Source: UKL13-2 sp043744255 | GTDB lineage: Bacteria; Pseudomonadota; Gammaproteobacteria; Burkholderiales; Usitatibacteraceae | NCBI GenBank assembly: GCA_043744255.1 | Contig: JAYTVA010000075.1 | Location: forward strand, 6,213 to 70,212 | Direction of reading: 5' to 3' | Length of the DNA: 64,000 nucleotides | Shown: positions 49,990-58,968 of the stretch, one piece after another | Layout of the letters: each line of letters begins with the position of its first letter | How positions within the stretch are numbered: position 1 is the stretch's first letter | Position numbers and translations under genes: made by a program | The notes under the pieces: generated by a model | What the model was told of the DNA's origin: nothing | What the model saw: only the letters and a program-made list of their open reading frames with translations | Databases searched by the model: none

Positions 49990-50691
49990 TTACTTCACGG
50001 TGTAACCTCGTCCTTCCAAACAAGCTGCCACGGCGCGCTGATAGTCACTGCGTTTGCCCGCTGTCTCCGGTGACTGCCCCGGCTGAAAACCAGTCTGCTG
50101 CGTGCCCCATTTTTCGCATTCGATGCGATCAAAGGTGGCGGTGGTACTGCTTTGCCCATTGCGCGGATAGGCGAACAATTGACCGGTTTTTTCTTGTTGC
50201 GTGTAGACGGGGGCTGGGCCATTTAGCACCGGCGGAGCCGCGACCACTGGGGCCGGCGCAGGTGGCGCAACATACCCGGACACGTAACCCTCAACGGGCC
50301 GCTCTACCACCACATAGCCGGCGGGGGCGGGGCGGTAGTAGACGTTGTCGTAGTAGTAATACGGTGCGCCGCCATAGTAGGTGGTGTTGTAGCCAAAGGG
50401 CAGTGTTGCCACGGCCAGCCCAACAGCCAAGCTCGGCCAGAACCAGCCGTAGCCGTAGCCGTAACCATAGCCGCCACGGTAGCCGCCGTGATTGCGGTGA
50501 CCGTGATTGCCGCCGCCGCGCGGGCCTGCGTAGCCACCGTAGTGCGAGATAGTGGGGGTACGAAAACCAGAGGAATGCCGAGACGCCGCACTGGCGTCAG
50601 TTGGCGTGAAAACGAGCAAACTGGAAAGCAGCATCGCACTCACTGATGCCGCGATCACGCGAGGAGAGAGCAGACGAAATGGTGGGGGCAT
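49990..50691 (-). CDS. Gly/Tyr/Pro-rich exported protein
   Basis: A 233-residue protein with a signal sequence (about 10-36), a Gly/His/Tyr-rich low-complexity part (GGYRGGYGYGYGYGW; YYGGAPYYYYDNVYY), a short hydrophobic stretch (WPSLAVGLAVATLPFG) and a Pro/Ala linker. The last 55 residues form a small domain with FDRIECEKWGTQQTGF and RAVAACLEGRGYTVK, seen at the C terminus of many exported proteobacterial proteins. It is probably in the envelope. Function unknown. Confidence 0.78.
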   Translation of the reverse strand: MPPPFRLLSPRVIAASVSAMLLSSLLVFTPTDASAASRHSSGFRTPTISHYGGYAGPRGGGNHGHRNHGGYRGGYGYGYGYGWFWPSLAVGLAVATLPFGYNTTYYGGAPYYYYDNVYYRPAPAGYVVVERPVEGYVSGYVAPPAPAPVVAAPPVLNGPAPVYTQQEKTGQLFAYPRNGQSSTTATFDRIECEKWGTQQTGFQPGQSPETAGKRSDYQRAVAACLEGRGYTVK

Positions 50692-51253
50692 GAGCGTTCC
50701 TTATTCGGCGCGCCGCCCGTGGCGAACAGTACGCTTGAGGGCTGCCGAGCGGGTGAAGATTTGAGTATATTCCTACGCCGATTTTCGTGCGTTGGATGTT
50801 GGGCGAATCCAAATTCCGGGGGATGGGCGATGAGCAGGATAAAGAGGTTCCATTACTCGCGTCTCAATGCTATTTTCTGCACAGCGATAATTCACGAGGT
50901 CGCCGCGCTAATCAGACTTCCAGCAGCGTCGTGATTAGTACAATCGAAATTTCGACATCATTTATTCACGCGCCCTTTCAGCCACAACTTCTTGAAATCG
51001 GCTGTAGATATTGAATCTACGATGCGCGCTCTTCGAAAACGCAGCATTGACACCTTAACTGCAAGCGCCTACGCTACGATCATGGTGTGTGGAACAATTG
51101 AACTTCTGACCACAGCCGCCTCAAATGTCAGGATGGCTGTTGGCAATACGCACGATCACTCGCGGCACCGCCACCAAAGTTTGCAATCAAGAAACGTTGG
51201 CATCACCGAAACAGTCGCACAATGTGAGAACGACTTTGTGGAAGGGAGGCGAC
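50692..51253. other. 562-bp intergenic region, no gene seen
   Basis: This stretch is richer in A and T than its surroundings and has stop codons in all frames at short distances. A perfect 12-bp palindrome TCGAAATTTCGA is at 50944-50955. The last bases include GGGAGG, the ribosome binding site of the outer membrane protein gene at 51254. I see no RNA gene, but a decayed gene cannot be excluded. Confidence 0.5.
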
Positions 51254-51877
51254 ATGAATACCATTGTGAAAACATTTGCCTGCGCCGCGATGGCGGTACC
51301 GCTATTGGCGTTCGCCGCAAATGCCAGCGCACAATACTACGGCGGCATCCATTTCGACCCGGCGAAAACGGTTGCCAGTCAAAGCGACATCGCGCCGCCG
51401 TTTTTTGTCTTAGGCACCGCCACCCCCACCGCTTCATTGGGCGAGAAGAAAACCAACTACGGCCTCAAGGTCGGTTATCAATTTGCGCCGCTGTTCGCCG
51501 TGGAGAGCAACTATCAAGAGTTCGGCAAATCGAGCCCTAGCACCTCGAGCGTGCCGACCAACCTGAAGGCGAAAAGCTACGGCCTCGATCTGGTGGGCGT
51601 GGCGCCGATTTTTGATAAGTTTTCGTTGCTGGGGCGCATCGGTGTGCGTCGTCTCAATACCGATGGCGCGTTTGCCAGCAGCAGCATTGATACTTTCGGC
51701 GCGAACACCGCGCAGGCGTCCACGGCGGGTCGCTTGAATGTCGGGCTGCAATACGCGGTGACCAAAAACCTCGGCCTGAATCTTGAGGTGGAGCGCTTCC
51801 GCCGCCTCGGTAACAACGCGCTGAGCAGCGCGTTCGACGCCGACAATTATTCGGTCGGCTTGTTGTTTAAGTTCTAG
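51254..51877 (+). CDS. Outer-membrane beta-barrel protein
   Basis: A 207-residue protein with a signal peptide (NTIVKTFACAAMAVPLLAFAANASA) and alternating hydrophobic strands of a small 8-stranded barrel of the OmpA-like/OmpX type. Typical strands are NYGLKVGYQFAPLFAVESNY and GLNLEVERFRRLG, and the last residue is a phenylalanine (LLFKF), the usual outer-membrane sorting signal. The start is fixed by GGGAGG 6 bases upstream. Ligand or role unknown. Confidence 0.85.
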   Translation: MNTIVKTFACAAMAVPLLAFAANASAQYYGGIHFDPAKTVASQSDIAPPFFVLGTATPTASLGEKKTNYGLKVGYQFAPLFAVESNYQEFGKSSPSTSSVPTNLKAKSYGLDLVGVAPIFDKFSLLGRIGVRRLNTDGAFASSSIDTFGANTAQASTAGRLNVGLQYAVTKNLGLNLEVERFRRLGNNALSSAFDADNYSVGLLFKF

Positions 51878-51915
51878 GTTTAAGTTCTACGCTTAAGTTC
51901 TAGGCCTAAGTCCTG
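51867..51915. repeat. 13-bp tandem repeat spanning two stop codons
   Basis: TTAAGTTCTA occurs at 51867, 51880 and 51893, exactly 13 bp apart, and a fourth degenerate copy CTAAGTCCTG starts at 51906. The first copy contains the stop codon of the barrel protein and the last contains the stop codon (TAG on the minus strand) of the convergent thiG. Confidence 0.85.
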
Positions 51916-52703
51916 GGTAATAGCCCCTCGGTCGGCGAACTCGCGCTGGCCTGATAAATTTTCTTCGGCATGCGTCCCGCGAGGTACGCTTCGCGCCCCG
52001 CTTCCACTGCCTTTCGCATCGCACTCGCCATCAGCACGGGTGAGCGCGCCTTGGCGATCGCCGTGTTCATCAGCACGCCATCGCAGCCCATTTCCATCGC
52101 AATCGCGGCGTCCGACGCGGTGCCGATGCCCGCATCCACCAACACTGGCACCTTGGCGCGATCCAGAATAATTTCTAGGTTCCACGGATTCAAAATGCCC
52201 ATCCCCGAACCAATCAATGAAGCCAGCGGCATTACCGCCACACAGCCGATTTCTTCCAGCGCCTTCGCCTGAATCGGATCATCCGAGCAATACACCATCA
52301 CCTGAAAACCATCAGCGATCAACTCTTTCGCAGCGATCACGGTTTCTGGCATGTTGGGAAACAACGTAGTTTCATCGGCCAACACTTCGAGTTTTACCAG
52401 CGCGTGACCATCGAGCAATTCGCGCGCGAGCCGCAGCGTGCGCACGGCATCTTTCGCGTTGTAGCAGCCGGCGGTATTGGGCAAGATGGTGAATTTCGAC
52501 GTTGGTAATACTTCGAGCAAACTCGGCTCGTTCGCGTTTTGCCCAATGTTGACGCGGCGAATGGCGACGGTGATGATTTCTGCACCGCTGGCGGCCACCG
52601 CCTCGCGGGTTTCAGAAAAATCGCGATATTTGCCCGTGCCAACAATCAGGCGCGAGCCGTAGGTCTTACCGCCGATGATGAGTTTTTCCGTGTTGCGTGA
52701 CAT
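51906..52703 (-). CDS. thiG: Thiazole synthase
   Basis: A 265-residue TIM-barrel enzyme that forms the thiazole phosphate of thiamine from ThiS thiocarboxylate, 1-deoxyxylulose 5-phosphate and dehydroglycine (or glycine-derived imine). Motifs are LIVGTGKYRDF, the Schiff-base lysine in ALVKLEVLAD, and the phosphate loop in VDAGIGTASDAAIAMEMGCDGVL. It is 12 bp after thiS. No other thiamine gene (thiC, thiE, thiO) is in this window. Confidence 0.96.
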   Translation of the reverse strand: MSRNTEKLIIGGKTYGSRLIVGTGKYRDFSETREAVAASGAEIITVAIRRVNIGQNANEPSLLEVLPTSKFTILPNTAGCYNAKDAVRTLRLARELLDGHALVKLEVLADETTLFPNMPETVIAAKELIADGFQVMVYCSDDPIQAKALEEIGCVAVMPLASLIGSGMGILNPWNLEIILDRAKVPVLVDAGIGTASDAAIAMEMGCDGVLMNTAIAKARSPVLMASAMRKAVEAGREAYLAGRMPKKIYQASASSPTEGLLPRT

Positions 52704-52715
52704 AGCCGTTCCTTG

Positions 52716-52922
52716 TTATCCGCCGCCGACCGCGATGACGATTTCCAGTTTGTCGCCGTCAGCCAGCGCGACGTTAGCGAGCTGTGATTTCGGCACGATC
52801 TCGCCGTTCCGTTCGACCGCAAAGCGTTTACCCGCGAGCGGCATCTCGGCGATCAACGTGGCCACCGTGGCGCCGGACGCGAGTTGCCGGCTGGTGCCGT
52901 TAAATTGAATGGTGATGGTCAT
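52716..52922 (-). CDS. thiS: Sulfur carrier protein ThiS
   Basis: A 68-residue ubiquitin-like sulfur carrier. It starts ITIQFNGTSRQLASG and ends in the required Gly-Gly (VIAVGGG), with one glycine after the usual terminal pair. It is adenylated by ThiF and charged with sulfur, then donates it to ThiG. Cotranscribed with thiG. No TPP riboswitch is visible upstream. Confidence 0.93.
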   Translation of the reverse strand: MTITIQFNGTSRQLASGATVATLIAEMPLAGKRFAVERNGEIVPKSQLANVALADGDKLEIVIAVGGG

Positions 52923-52934
52923 GAAAAATATGCG

Positions 52935-52992
52935 TTTGGTTTGTTGAAAATAGTAGCATGCGGGTCGGGCGTTCTACTTGACGCAAACCAAA
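52935..52992. repeat. Inverted repeat in the thiS/YjdF divergent promoter region
   Basis: TTTGGTTTG (52935-52943) and CAAACCAAA (52984-52992) are perfect inverted copies about 40 bp apart in the 90-bp gap between divergent genes. It could be an operator or a weak RNA stem. Regulator unknown. Confidence 0.35.
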
Positions 52993-53012
52993 TCAACTAA
53001 TGAGCGTAGCGT

Positions 53013-53654
53013 ATGACTCAACAACATCACGCCAGAAACTTGTTGCTCCTCACCGTCATCTGGGCACTTGGTTTACTGGCCTCGGGGTGGCGACCTGCCG
53101 AGCGCATCGCGTGGTGGATGGAAGTGTTCCCGTGTTTTGTCGCGCTGGCGATCATGTGGCCGACGCGCAAAACATTTCCGCTCACCACGCTGCTGTGCGT
53201 ACTGATTGCCATTCACGGCCTCATTCTCATGCTCGGTGGCGCGTACACGTACGCGAAGGTGCCACTCGGATTTTGGATGCAGGACTGGTTCGGCTTCACG
53301 CGCAACAACTACGACAAAATCGGCCACTTCGCGCAAGGCTTCATCCCGGCGATGGTGGCGCGCGAAGTATTAATGCGCAAATTCGGCCTCACGCATCACA
53401 AGCTAGTCGCGTTCCTGTGCATCTCGATTTGTCTCGCGTTCTCGGCGCTCTACGAAATCATCGAGTGGTGGAGCGCGGTGGCAATGGGTTCTGGTGCCGA
53501 TGCGTTTCTCGGCACCCAAGGCTATGCGTGGGATACGCAGTCGGACATGCTGTTCGCGTTGATCGGCGCGAGCGTGGCGATGTTGTTTCTGACGCGCTGG
53601 CATGATCGGCAGATGCAGCAATTGGAGTTGCGTCACATCCCTTTAAACAAATGA
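53013..53654 (+). CDS. YjdF/DUF2238-family membrane protein
   Basis: A 213-residue protein with about six membrane helices. The polar segment WMQDWFGFTRNNYDKIGHFAQGF and the later SALYEIIEWWSAV are the family's conserved charged motifs and include the D-x-x-GH pattern. DUF2238/YjdF proteins have no established function. It ends 22 bp inside the convergent LytTR regulator gene. Confidence 0.88.
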   Translation: MTQQHHARNLLLLTVIWALGLLASGWRPAERIAWWMEVFPCFVALAIMWPTRKTFPLTTLLCVLIAIHGLILMLGGAYTYAKVPLGFWMQDWFGFTRNNYDKIGHFAQGFIPAMVAREVLMRKFGLTHHKLVAFLCISICLAFSALYEIIEWWSAVAMGSGADAFLGTQGYAWDTQSDMLFALIGASVAMLFLTRWHDRQMQQLELRHIPLNK

Positions 53655-54385
53655 GCGTACGCGCGGCTCACTTGTAGCTCGGTTTTCACGTCTTTTAGTT
53701 TCACCAAGGTGTGACCCATCAAATCACGGCGGGTGGCGGCGATGCGGTTCACGTTCACGATTACCGAGCGATGGATCTGCCAAAACTCATCGGGATTCAA
53801 TTGCGCCTGAAGCTCAGCCAGCGACGTGCGGATCAGCGATTCGCCTTCGCGCGTGTAGACACTCACGTATTTGTCCTGCGCCTGAAAATACAGCACCTCA
53901 TCGACCGGGATTTGCTTGGTCAACTCGCCGACCGACGCGCGGATGAAGCGCAGGTGTGTGCCCTTTGGCACAACGGCGGCCAGTGATTTCAGCAACGCGC
54001 CAACATTCTGCGGCATTTCGTTCGCAACAATTTTTTCTTTCAAACGCGTGATCGCGCGCGTCAGGCGCTCGTCGGTCACAGGCTTCAACAAATAATCCAC
54101 CGCTTGTTTATCAAAGGCATCGACCGCGTATTGATCGAACGCGGTCACGAACACGATGCGCGTTTTAGCATCAATGCGCCCCGCCACTTCCAGCCCAGTC
54201 AGCCCCGGCATACGAATGTCGAGGAACACGATGTTAGGCGCGTGATCGTCGATCAGGCGCAACGCTTCGGGACCGTTGGCGGCGAGGGCGACGATGTTGA
54301 GTTCAGGCCAAAGTACCGCGAGGCGGGCTTTGAGGAATTCGGCGAGGTGGGGTTCATCATCAGCAATGATCGCAGTTGGGTTCAT
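53633..54385 (-). CDS. LytTR-family response regulator
   Basis: A 250-residue regulator, the third of its kind in this window. The receiver has ADDEP and phospho-acceptor D56 in IVFLDIRMPGLTGLEVA. The LytTR domain (about 145-248) includes VDEVLYFQAQDKYVSVY and WQIHRSVIVNVNRIAA. It belongs to the operon that starts at 56411 on the minus strand and is separated from its kinase gene by a DUF2269 gene. Confidence 0.93.
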   Translation of the reverse strand: MNPTAIIADDEPHLAEFLKARLAVLWPELNIVALAANGPEALRLIDDHAPNIVFLDIRMPGLTGLEVAGRIDAKTRIVFVTAFDQYAVDAFDKQAVDYLLKPVTDERLTRAITRLKEKIVANEMPQNVGALLKSLAAVVPKGTHLRFIRASVGELTKQIPVDEVLYFQAQDKYVSVYTREGESLIRTSLAELQAQLNPDEFWQIHRSVIVNVNRIAATRRDLMGHTLVKLKDVKTELQVSRAYAHLFKGM

Positions 54386-54402
54386 ATCAGCTCGCGGCAG
54401 CG

Positions 54403-54885
54403 TCAGCGCAATCCAGGTAACGCCGGTTTAATGACCATCAACACCGCCGCCGTGATCGGCGTGGCCAGCGCCACCAGACCCCAGATTTCCCACCGCTTGT
54501 ACATGGCTTCGTACCCGCTGAAGTTCGCTGTCGCAGCGCTATTTTCACCTGTCCATTGCAAGATCTTCCGTTGCAACGGCACCAGCCACACGCCAAAAAC
54601 AACACCGGAGAGCGAGAACAGCACAATCGCCCAAAACAGCCAGCCGGTAGAGAGAATTGGCAACTTTGCATGTAACGCCATTGCCACGCCGCTGACGAGA
54701 ATGCCAACCACACCGGGGATCGTAAACCAGCGATCACTGCGAATGATTCCATCGAACGTGGACGCAATCAATCGGCGGTCGCGGGTCTTATGTGCGTGAG
54801 CAGCCCAGAACAACCCAGTGGTGATGTTGCCGAGAAACGCGATCACCGATGCGATGTGGATCATTTTCCAGATGAGTAAGCTCAC
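54403..54885 (-). CDS. DUF2269-like membrane protein inserted between kinase and regulator
   Basis: A 160-residue protein with four membrane helices: LLIWKMIHIASVIAFLGNITTGLF, FTIPGVVGILVSGVAMAL, WLFWAIVLFSLSGVVFGVW and WGLVALATPITAAVLM. It carries conserved His and Trp residues typical of DUF2269, possibly haem-binding. It overlaps the kinase gene by 4 bases and precedes the regulator by 17 bp, so it is likely part of the same signalling system; that link is inference. Confidence 0.82.
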   Translation of the reverse strand: MSLLIWKMIHIASVIAFLGNITTGLFWAAHAHKTRDRRLIASTFDGIIRSDRWFTIPGVVGILVSGVAMALHAKLPILSTGWLFWAIVLFSLSGVVFGVWLVPLQRKILQWTGENSAATANFSGYEAMYKRWEIWGLVALATPITAAVLMVIKPALPGLR

Positions 54886-56069
54886 GCCGCAGCTCGCGCG
54901 CCAAACGTTACCGTCACGCGCGTGCCACTCGGCTGGTTTTCTTCAACGCTCACCGCTCCAGCGTCGCCATAAAGTTGTTGCACTCGCTCGCGCACATTTT
55001 TTAGCCCGAAGCCATCATGCGTTGAATGCTGAAAACCCATGCCTGAATCGGCGACGGTCACCGCCACACGCTCGCCGACACGTCGCGCCGAAATGATAAT
55101 CTCTCCGCCCACGATCTTGGGCTCGATCCCATGTTTGATCGCGTTCTCCACCAGCGGCTGCAGCAACATGGGCGGCAACGCGATGTTTGCCATTTCCGGC
55201 GGCAACTCGAAGCGCACGCGCAAGCGATCCTCCATGCGCACCTGCAGCACCGAAAAATAAGTGGCAATCATCTCAAACTCCGCGCCCAGCGTGGTGTTTT
55301 GCTCACGCGAGGTCACCAGCGTGGCACGCAGATACGCGATAAATTGTTCGAGCATCCGCTTCGCTTTGTCCGGCTGCGTGTGAATCAGACCGGTCACGTT
55401 GGCGAGCGTGTTGAACAAAAAATGCGGCTCGATTTGCGCCTGCAAGGCGCGCAACGATGCTTGTGAGGCTGCGCGCTCGGCAGCCTCCGCACGTTCACGC
55501 TCTTCGGCCAGCGCAATCTGCGCCGCCAGCTCATCGGCGCGGCGTCGCCAGATGATCGACAGAACCAGCGAAATCGCAAACGACACGACCAGCCCGGATA
55601 CAAGCTGGCTCGGCGTCCCCAACCACTGCCGCATGCCGCTGCTTCCGGGGATGAACGACACGACGTACATCGAGACGGTGACAATTCCCGTGCCGATCAG
55701 CGTGTAAAACAGCGCGATGGTCCAGAACGAACGCCGACTGACGATGCGCAAGAAGGGCCCGATCAACTCGAAGATGCCCCAAAAGGCGAAGCCAACGACG
55801 TTGGCGATGATCAGATTGTCGACCGCCAGCGCCGGCAACTGCTTCCACAGCCTGCCCGGATCGTGAAACACGAACGCCAGCAGTGTAAAGGCCAGCGCAA
55901 ACATCGCATTCAGGATCAAGGTGTAGAGGAGGTTACGCAAAAAACTGCGCGGCCAGCGGCGAAAAAATTGGAACAACTCCAGCGGGTGAAAATGTTCGGT
56001 CGCCGTGAATCGTGCCAACTCGGCTTCGGCTTTGCTGCGCGAAGTGTGCGGGATTGAGGTCGTGTTCAT
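54882..56069 (-). CDS. LytS-type sensor histidine kinase
   Basis: A 395-residue kinase with four membrane helices between residues 40 and 165, a coiled-coil (AQIALAEERERAEAAERAASQ), and the His_kinase/ATPase module. The phosphorylated His is in IEPHFLFNTLANVTGLI, the N-box in LVENAIKHGIEP and the G-box in DSGMGFQHS. ATG at 56069 gives MNTTSIPH; an ATG at 56084 is also possible. Together with the DUF2269 and LytTR genes it forms a tight operon. Confidence 0.9.
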   Translation of the reverse strand: MNTTSIPHTSRSKAEAELARFTATEHFHPLELFQFFRRWPRSFLRNLLYTLILNAMFALAFTLLAFVFHDPGRLWKQLPALAVDNLIIANVVGFAFWGIFELIGPFLRIVSRRSFWTIALFYTLIGTGIVTVSMYVVSFIPGSSGMRQWLGTPSQLVSGLVVSFAISLVLSIIWRRRADELAAQIALAEERERAEAAERAASQASLRALQAQIEPHFLFNTLANVTGLIHTQPDKAKRMLEQFIAYLRATLVTSREQNTTLGAEFEMIATYFSVLQVRMEDRLRVRFELPPEMANIALPPMLLQPLVENAIKHGIEPKIVGGEIIISARRVGERVAVTVADSGMGFQHSTHDGFGLKNVRERVQQLYGDAGAVSVEENQPSGTRVTVTFGARAAA

Positions 56070-56090
56070 GGTCGTCTCGCGCAAGCCAGA

Positions 56091-56411
56091 TCAAGCCGAC
56101 GCTTGTTTGCCAACAAACGGTTTCACTTCCGCCAACGCGCGCTTGAGCGCATCGGGTGTACCGCGATTGTTCCACCAGCGATAGACAAAATAGCCAATCG
56201 CTGCAATGCCGATGGCCGCCACCAGCGCTTTAATCGCACGCGCCCAGACGACGATGAGGCCAATACCCATGCCAAACGCCACCCATTGCACCCACCACAC
56301 ACCGGGCGAGGTGAAGTAGTTGATGAATGCGCACAGCCCGACGACGAAGATCATGCGAAACGGATACGTGATCGCGCGGGTGAGGTCAGAGACGAGGGAA
56401 AGGGGGCTCAT
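56091..56411 (-). CDS. Small membrane protein upstream of a LytS-type kinase
   Basis: A 106-residue protein with two or three hydrophobic helices between about residues 10 and 75 and a short basic tail. SLVSDLTRAITYPFRMIF and FTSPGVWWVQWVAFGMGI are its most distinctive parts. I do not recognise it as a defined family, although it resembles DUF-type two-helix inner-membrane proteins. It is the first gene of the third LytS/LytTR operon. Confidence 0.7.
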   Translation of the reverse strand: MSPLSLVSDLTRAITYPFRMIFVVGLCAFINYFTSPGVWWVQWVAFGMGIGLIVVWARAIKALVAAIGIAAIGYFVYRWWNNRGTPDALKRALAEVKPFVGKQASA

Positions 56412-56537
56412 GCGACAGTCCAAATGGGAACGTTTGATTAACGTGATGCCATTGTAGGGGCGACTTTTTCGCGTGGGTTTGACTTGCGATGGACTGCACG
56501 CGCAGGAGCGCGAACGGTTCGATTTTGGCGCGAATGG

Positions 56538-57473
56538 CTACCCTTCCAGCGCCTCAACAAACAACGCCGCGCTATTGAATCCTACTTGGTCATGAATCTC
56601 CACCATACAAGTCGGCGAGGTCACATTCACCTCAGTCAAATAATCACCAATCACATCCAGCCCCACAAACGTGAGCCCGTCGCGCCGCATTTGCGGGCCT
56701 AGCGCTTCGGCGATTTCGTAGTCGCGTTTACTGAGCGGCTGCGCGACGCCTTTGCCGCCTTGCGCAAGGTTGCCGCGCGTCTCGCCCGCTTTCGGAATGC
56801 GCGCCAATGCGTACGGAACGGGCTTGCCATCAATCAGCAGCACACGCTTGTCGCCCGCTGCGATTTCCGGGATAAACCGCTGCGCCATCACGCTCGAGGT
56901 GCCTTCCAGCGTTTGCGCTTGCAGGATCGCGTTACGATTCAAATCATCAGCACGCACACGAAAAATCGAGGTGCCGCCCATGCCGTCTAACTTTTTTACG
57001 ATCACGTCTTGGTACTCGTCGATGAAGGCGTGGATCCGCGCCATGTCACTGGTAACCAATGTGGGCGCAACGAATTGCGGGAACATGGCGATGGAGAGTT
57101 TTTCGTTGTAGTCACGCAAGCTGCTGGCGCGATTGACCACGCGCGCACCTTGCGCTTCGGCCATGGTCAACAACAGCGTCGCGTACAAATATTCCTGATC
57201 GAACGGTGGGTCTTTGCGCATCACCACTGCGCCAAAATTCTTGAGCGGCGTTTCTTGCTGACCCGTCACACGATACCAGGCCGCGTTATCGGCTGATAGC
57301 GATAGGCTGGAAACCCTCGCTGATATTAGGCCTCCGGGCACCATTGCCATGTCCGCGAGTTCAAATGCGAACACTTCATGGCCGCGCTTGGCTGCTTCGC
57401 GCATCATGAATACGGATGAATCTTTGTACGCTTTGAGGCCAGCGGGCGGGTCAACGATGAAGGCGAATTTCAT
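56538..57473 (-). CDS. gshB: Glutathione synthetase
   Basis: A 311-residue ATP-grasp enzyme that joins gamma-glutamylcysteine and glycine. The N terminus KFAFIVDPPAGLKAYKDSS, the ATP loop VVKKLDGMGGTSIFRV and the metal/substrate segment YLTEVNVTSPTCMVEI match GshB of E. coli in order and length. It starts 2 bp after gshA, so the two form one operon. Confidence 0.96.
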   Translation of the reverse strand: MKFAFIVDPPAGLKAYKDSSVFMMREAAKRGHEVFAFELADMAMVPGGLISARVSSLSLSADNAAWYRVTGQQETPLKNFGAVVMRKDPPFDQEYLYATLLLTMAEAQGARVVNRASSLRDYNEKLSIAMFPQFVAPTLVTSDMARIHAFIDEYQDVIVKKLDGMGGTSIFRVRADDLNRNAILQAQTLEGTSSVMAQRFIPEIAAGDKRVLLIDGKPVPYALARIPKAGETRGNLAQGGKGVAQPLSKRDYEIAEALGPQMRRDGLTFVGLDVIGDYLTEVNVTSPTCMVEIHDQVGFNSAALFVEALEG

Positions 57474-57475
57474 TT

Positions 57476-58798
57476 TTATTCTGCGGCAAGTTTTATTTGG
57501 GGCTCTATGATGGCATCAACATCAATTGTTTCGGCAAGTTTCGCCAGTTCTTTTGCGGCGGCCAACATCGCCAGCCGTGCGACCACGCCATAGGTATAAA
57601 ACCGATTCGGCGGCGCATCTGGCGCACCGGCGCAATCGGGGGTCTGGCAATCGGTCTCGAACGCGAGCGGCACAAAACTCATACCGCGTGAATTCAAATT
57701 TTCATCAATGCCGCGATCCGTATTGACGCGATAAAAACCGCCGACGACGAATTGGTCGATCATGTACACCACCGGCTCGGCCACTGCGCCATTGACGTTT
57801 TCAAACGTGTAGACGCCTTCTTGAATGATGACCTCGTTGACTTCGAGGCCCTCTTTCACCACCGCCATTTTGTTGCGCTCTTTGCGATTGAGGCCGCGCA
57901 CATCGTCCGCCGAGCGTGCGGTCAACACGCCCATACCGTAAGTGCCCGCGTCAGCTTTGACGATGACAAACGGTTTTTCGTTGATGCCGTATTCAGCGTA
58001 TTTCACGCGCATTTCGTTGAGCACCGCATCGACGTTCGCCGCGAGACATTCCTCGCCCTCATGCGCGCCGAAATTGACACGGCCACATTGGCTAAAGATC
58101 GGATTAATGAGCCAAGGATCAATGCCGATGAGGCGCGCGAAATCTTCTGCGACACGATCATAGGCGTGAAAGTGCAGCGTCTTGCGGCGGCTGGTCCAGC
58201 CTGCATACAGCGGCGGCACCACCGTTTGCTCCAGCCCTTTCAGCAGCCGTGGCACGCCTGCCGAAAGGTCATTGTTGAGCAGCACGGCACATGGATCGAA
58301 GCCGTCCAATGTGAGTCGATTGCCCTTGCGCACAATGGGCTCCAGCGTGAGTTTTTCGCCGCTGGGCAATTCGAGGGTGGTCGGTGCCGTTAATTCTGGC
58401 AACAACGAGCCAATGCGCACCTCCATGCCGGCACGGGTGAGGATTTTTTGAATCGCAGCGACGTTGGTGAGGTAGTGCAGATTGCGCGTGTGGTTTTCCG
58501 GGATCAGCAGCAAACGTTGCTTGTCCGGACAAATTTTTTGCACAGCACCCATCGCCGCTTGCACACATAGCGGCAAAAAATCGGGATTCAGATTGTTGAA
58601 GCCACCGGGAAACAGGTTGGTATCCACCGGCGCCAGTTTGAAGCCCGAATTACGCAGATCGACCGATGAGTAAAACGGCAGCGTGTTCTCAGTCCATTGC
58701 GTGCGAAACCAGCGCTCAATGGCCGGCATCGAACCGAGAATTTTTTTCTCAAGGTCAAACAGTGGGCCACGCAGGGAAGTCGTCAGATGTGGAACCAT
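57476..58798 (-). CDS. gshA: Glutamate-cysteine ligase (proteobacterial type)
   Basis: A 440-residue enzyme of the GshA group first described in Acidithiobacillus and common in betaproteobacteria, distinct from the E. coli type. Characteristic parts are YSSVDLRNSGFKLAPVDTNLFPGGFNNL near the N terminus and IVKADAGTYGMGVLT in the ATP site. It makes gamma-glutamylcysteine, the first step of glutathione synthesis. It is followed directly by gshB. Confidence 0.94.
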   Translation of the reverse strand: MVPHLTTSLRGPLFDLEKKILGSMPAIERWFRTQWTENTLPFYSSVDLRNSGFKLAPVDTNLFPGGFNNLNPDFLPLCVQAAMGAVQKICPDKQRLLLIPENHTRNLHYLTNVAAIQKILTRAGMEVRIGSLLPELTAPTTLELPSGEKLTLEPIVRKGNRLTLDGFDPCAVLLNNDLSAGVPRLLKGLEQTVVPPLYAGWTSRRKTLHFHAYDRVAEDFARLIGIDPWLINPIFSQCGRVNFGAHEGEECLAANVDAVLNEMRVKYAEYGINEKPFVIVKADAGTYGMGVLTARSADDVRGLNRKERNKMAVVKEGLEVNEVIIQEGVYTFENVNGAVAEPVVYMIDQFVVGGFYRVNTDRGIDENLNSRGMSFVPLAFETDCQTPDCAGAPDAPPNRFYTYGVVARLAMLAAAKELAKLAETIDVDAIIEPQIKLAAE

Positions 58799-58968
58799 AA
58801 AACCTCAATGTGCTTTGCTTCGCAAACGAGTTAGTTGCGGCCAGCGGCCAAAAATTCAAGGCTACAGACGTTGGGCTTTGCAGTTTACGCCGATTGGATT
58901 GCAGCACTGTGAATGGAGTTCATGAGCCGAATGCTAAAATTCACTACATTTTTTCTTAAAGACGCCCC

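Noticed and set aside
50692..51253. Short frames in the 562-bp gap before the barrel protein gene
   Set aside because: None has a ribosome binding site or recognisable sequence, and all are interrupted by stops.
52923..53012. TPP riboswitch upstream of thiS
   Set aside because: The gap is only 90 bp and lacks the conserved CTGAGA and ACCTGA elements.
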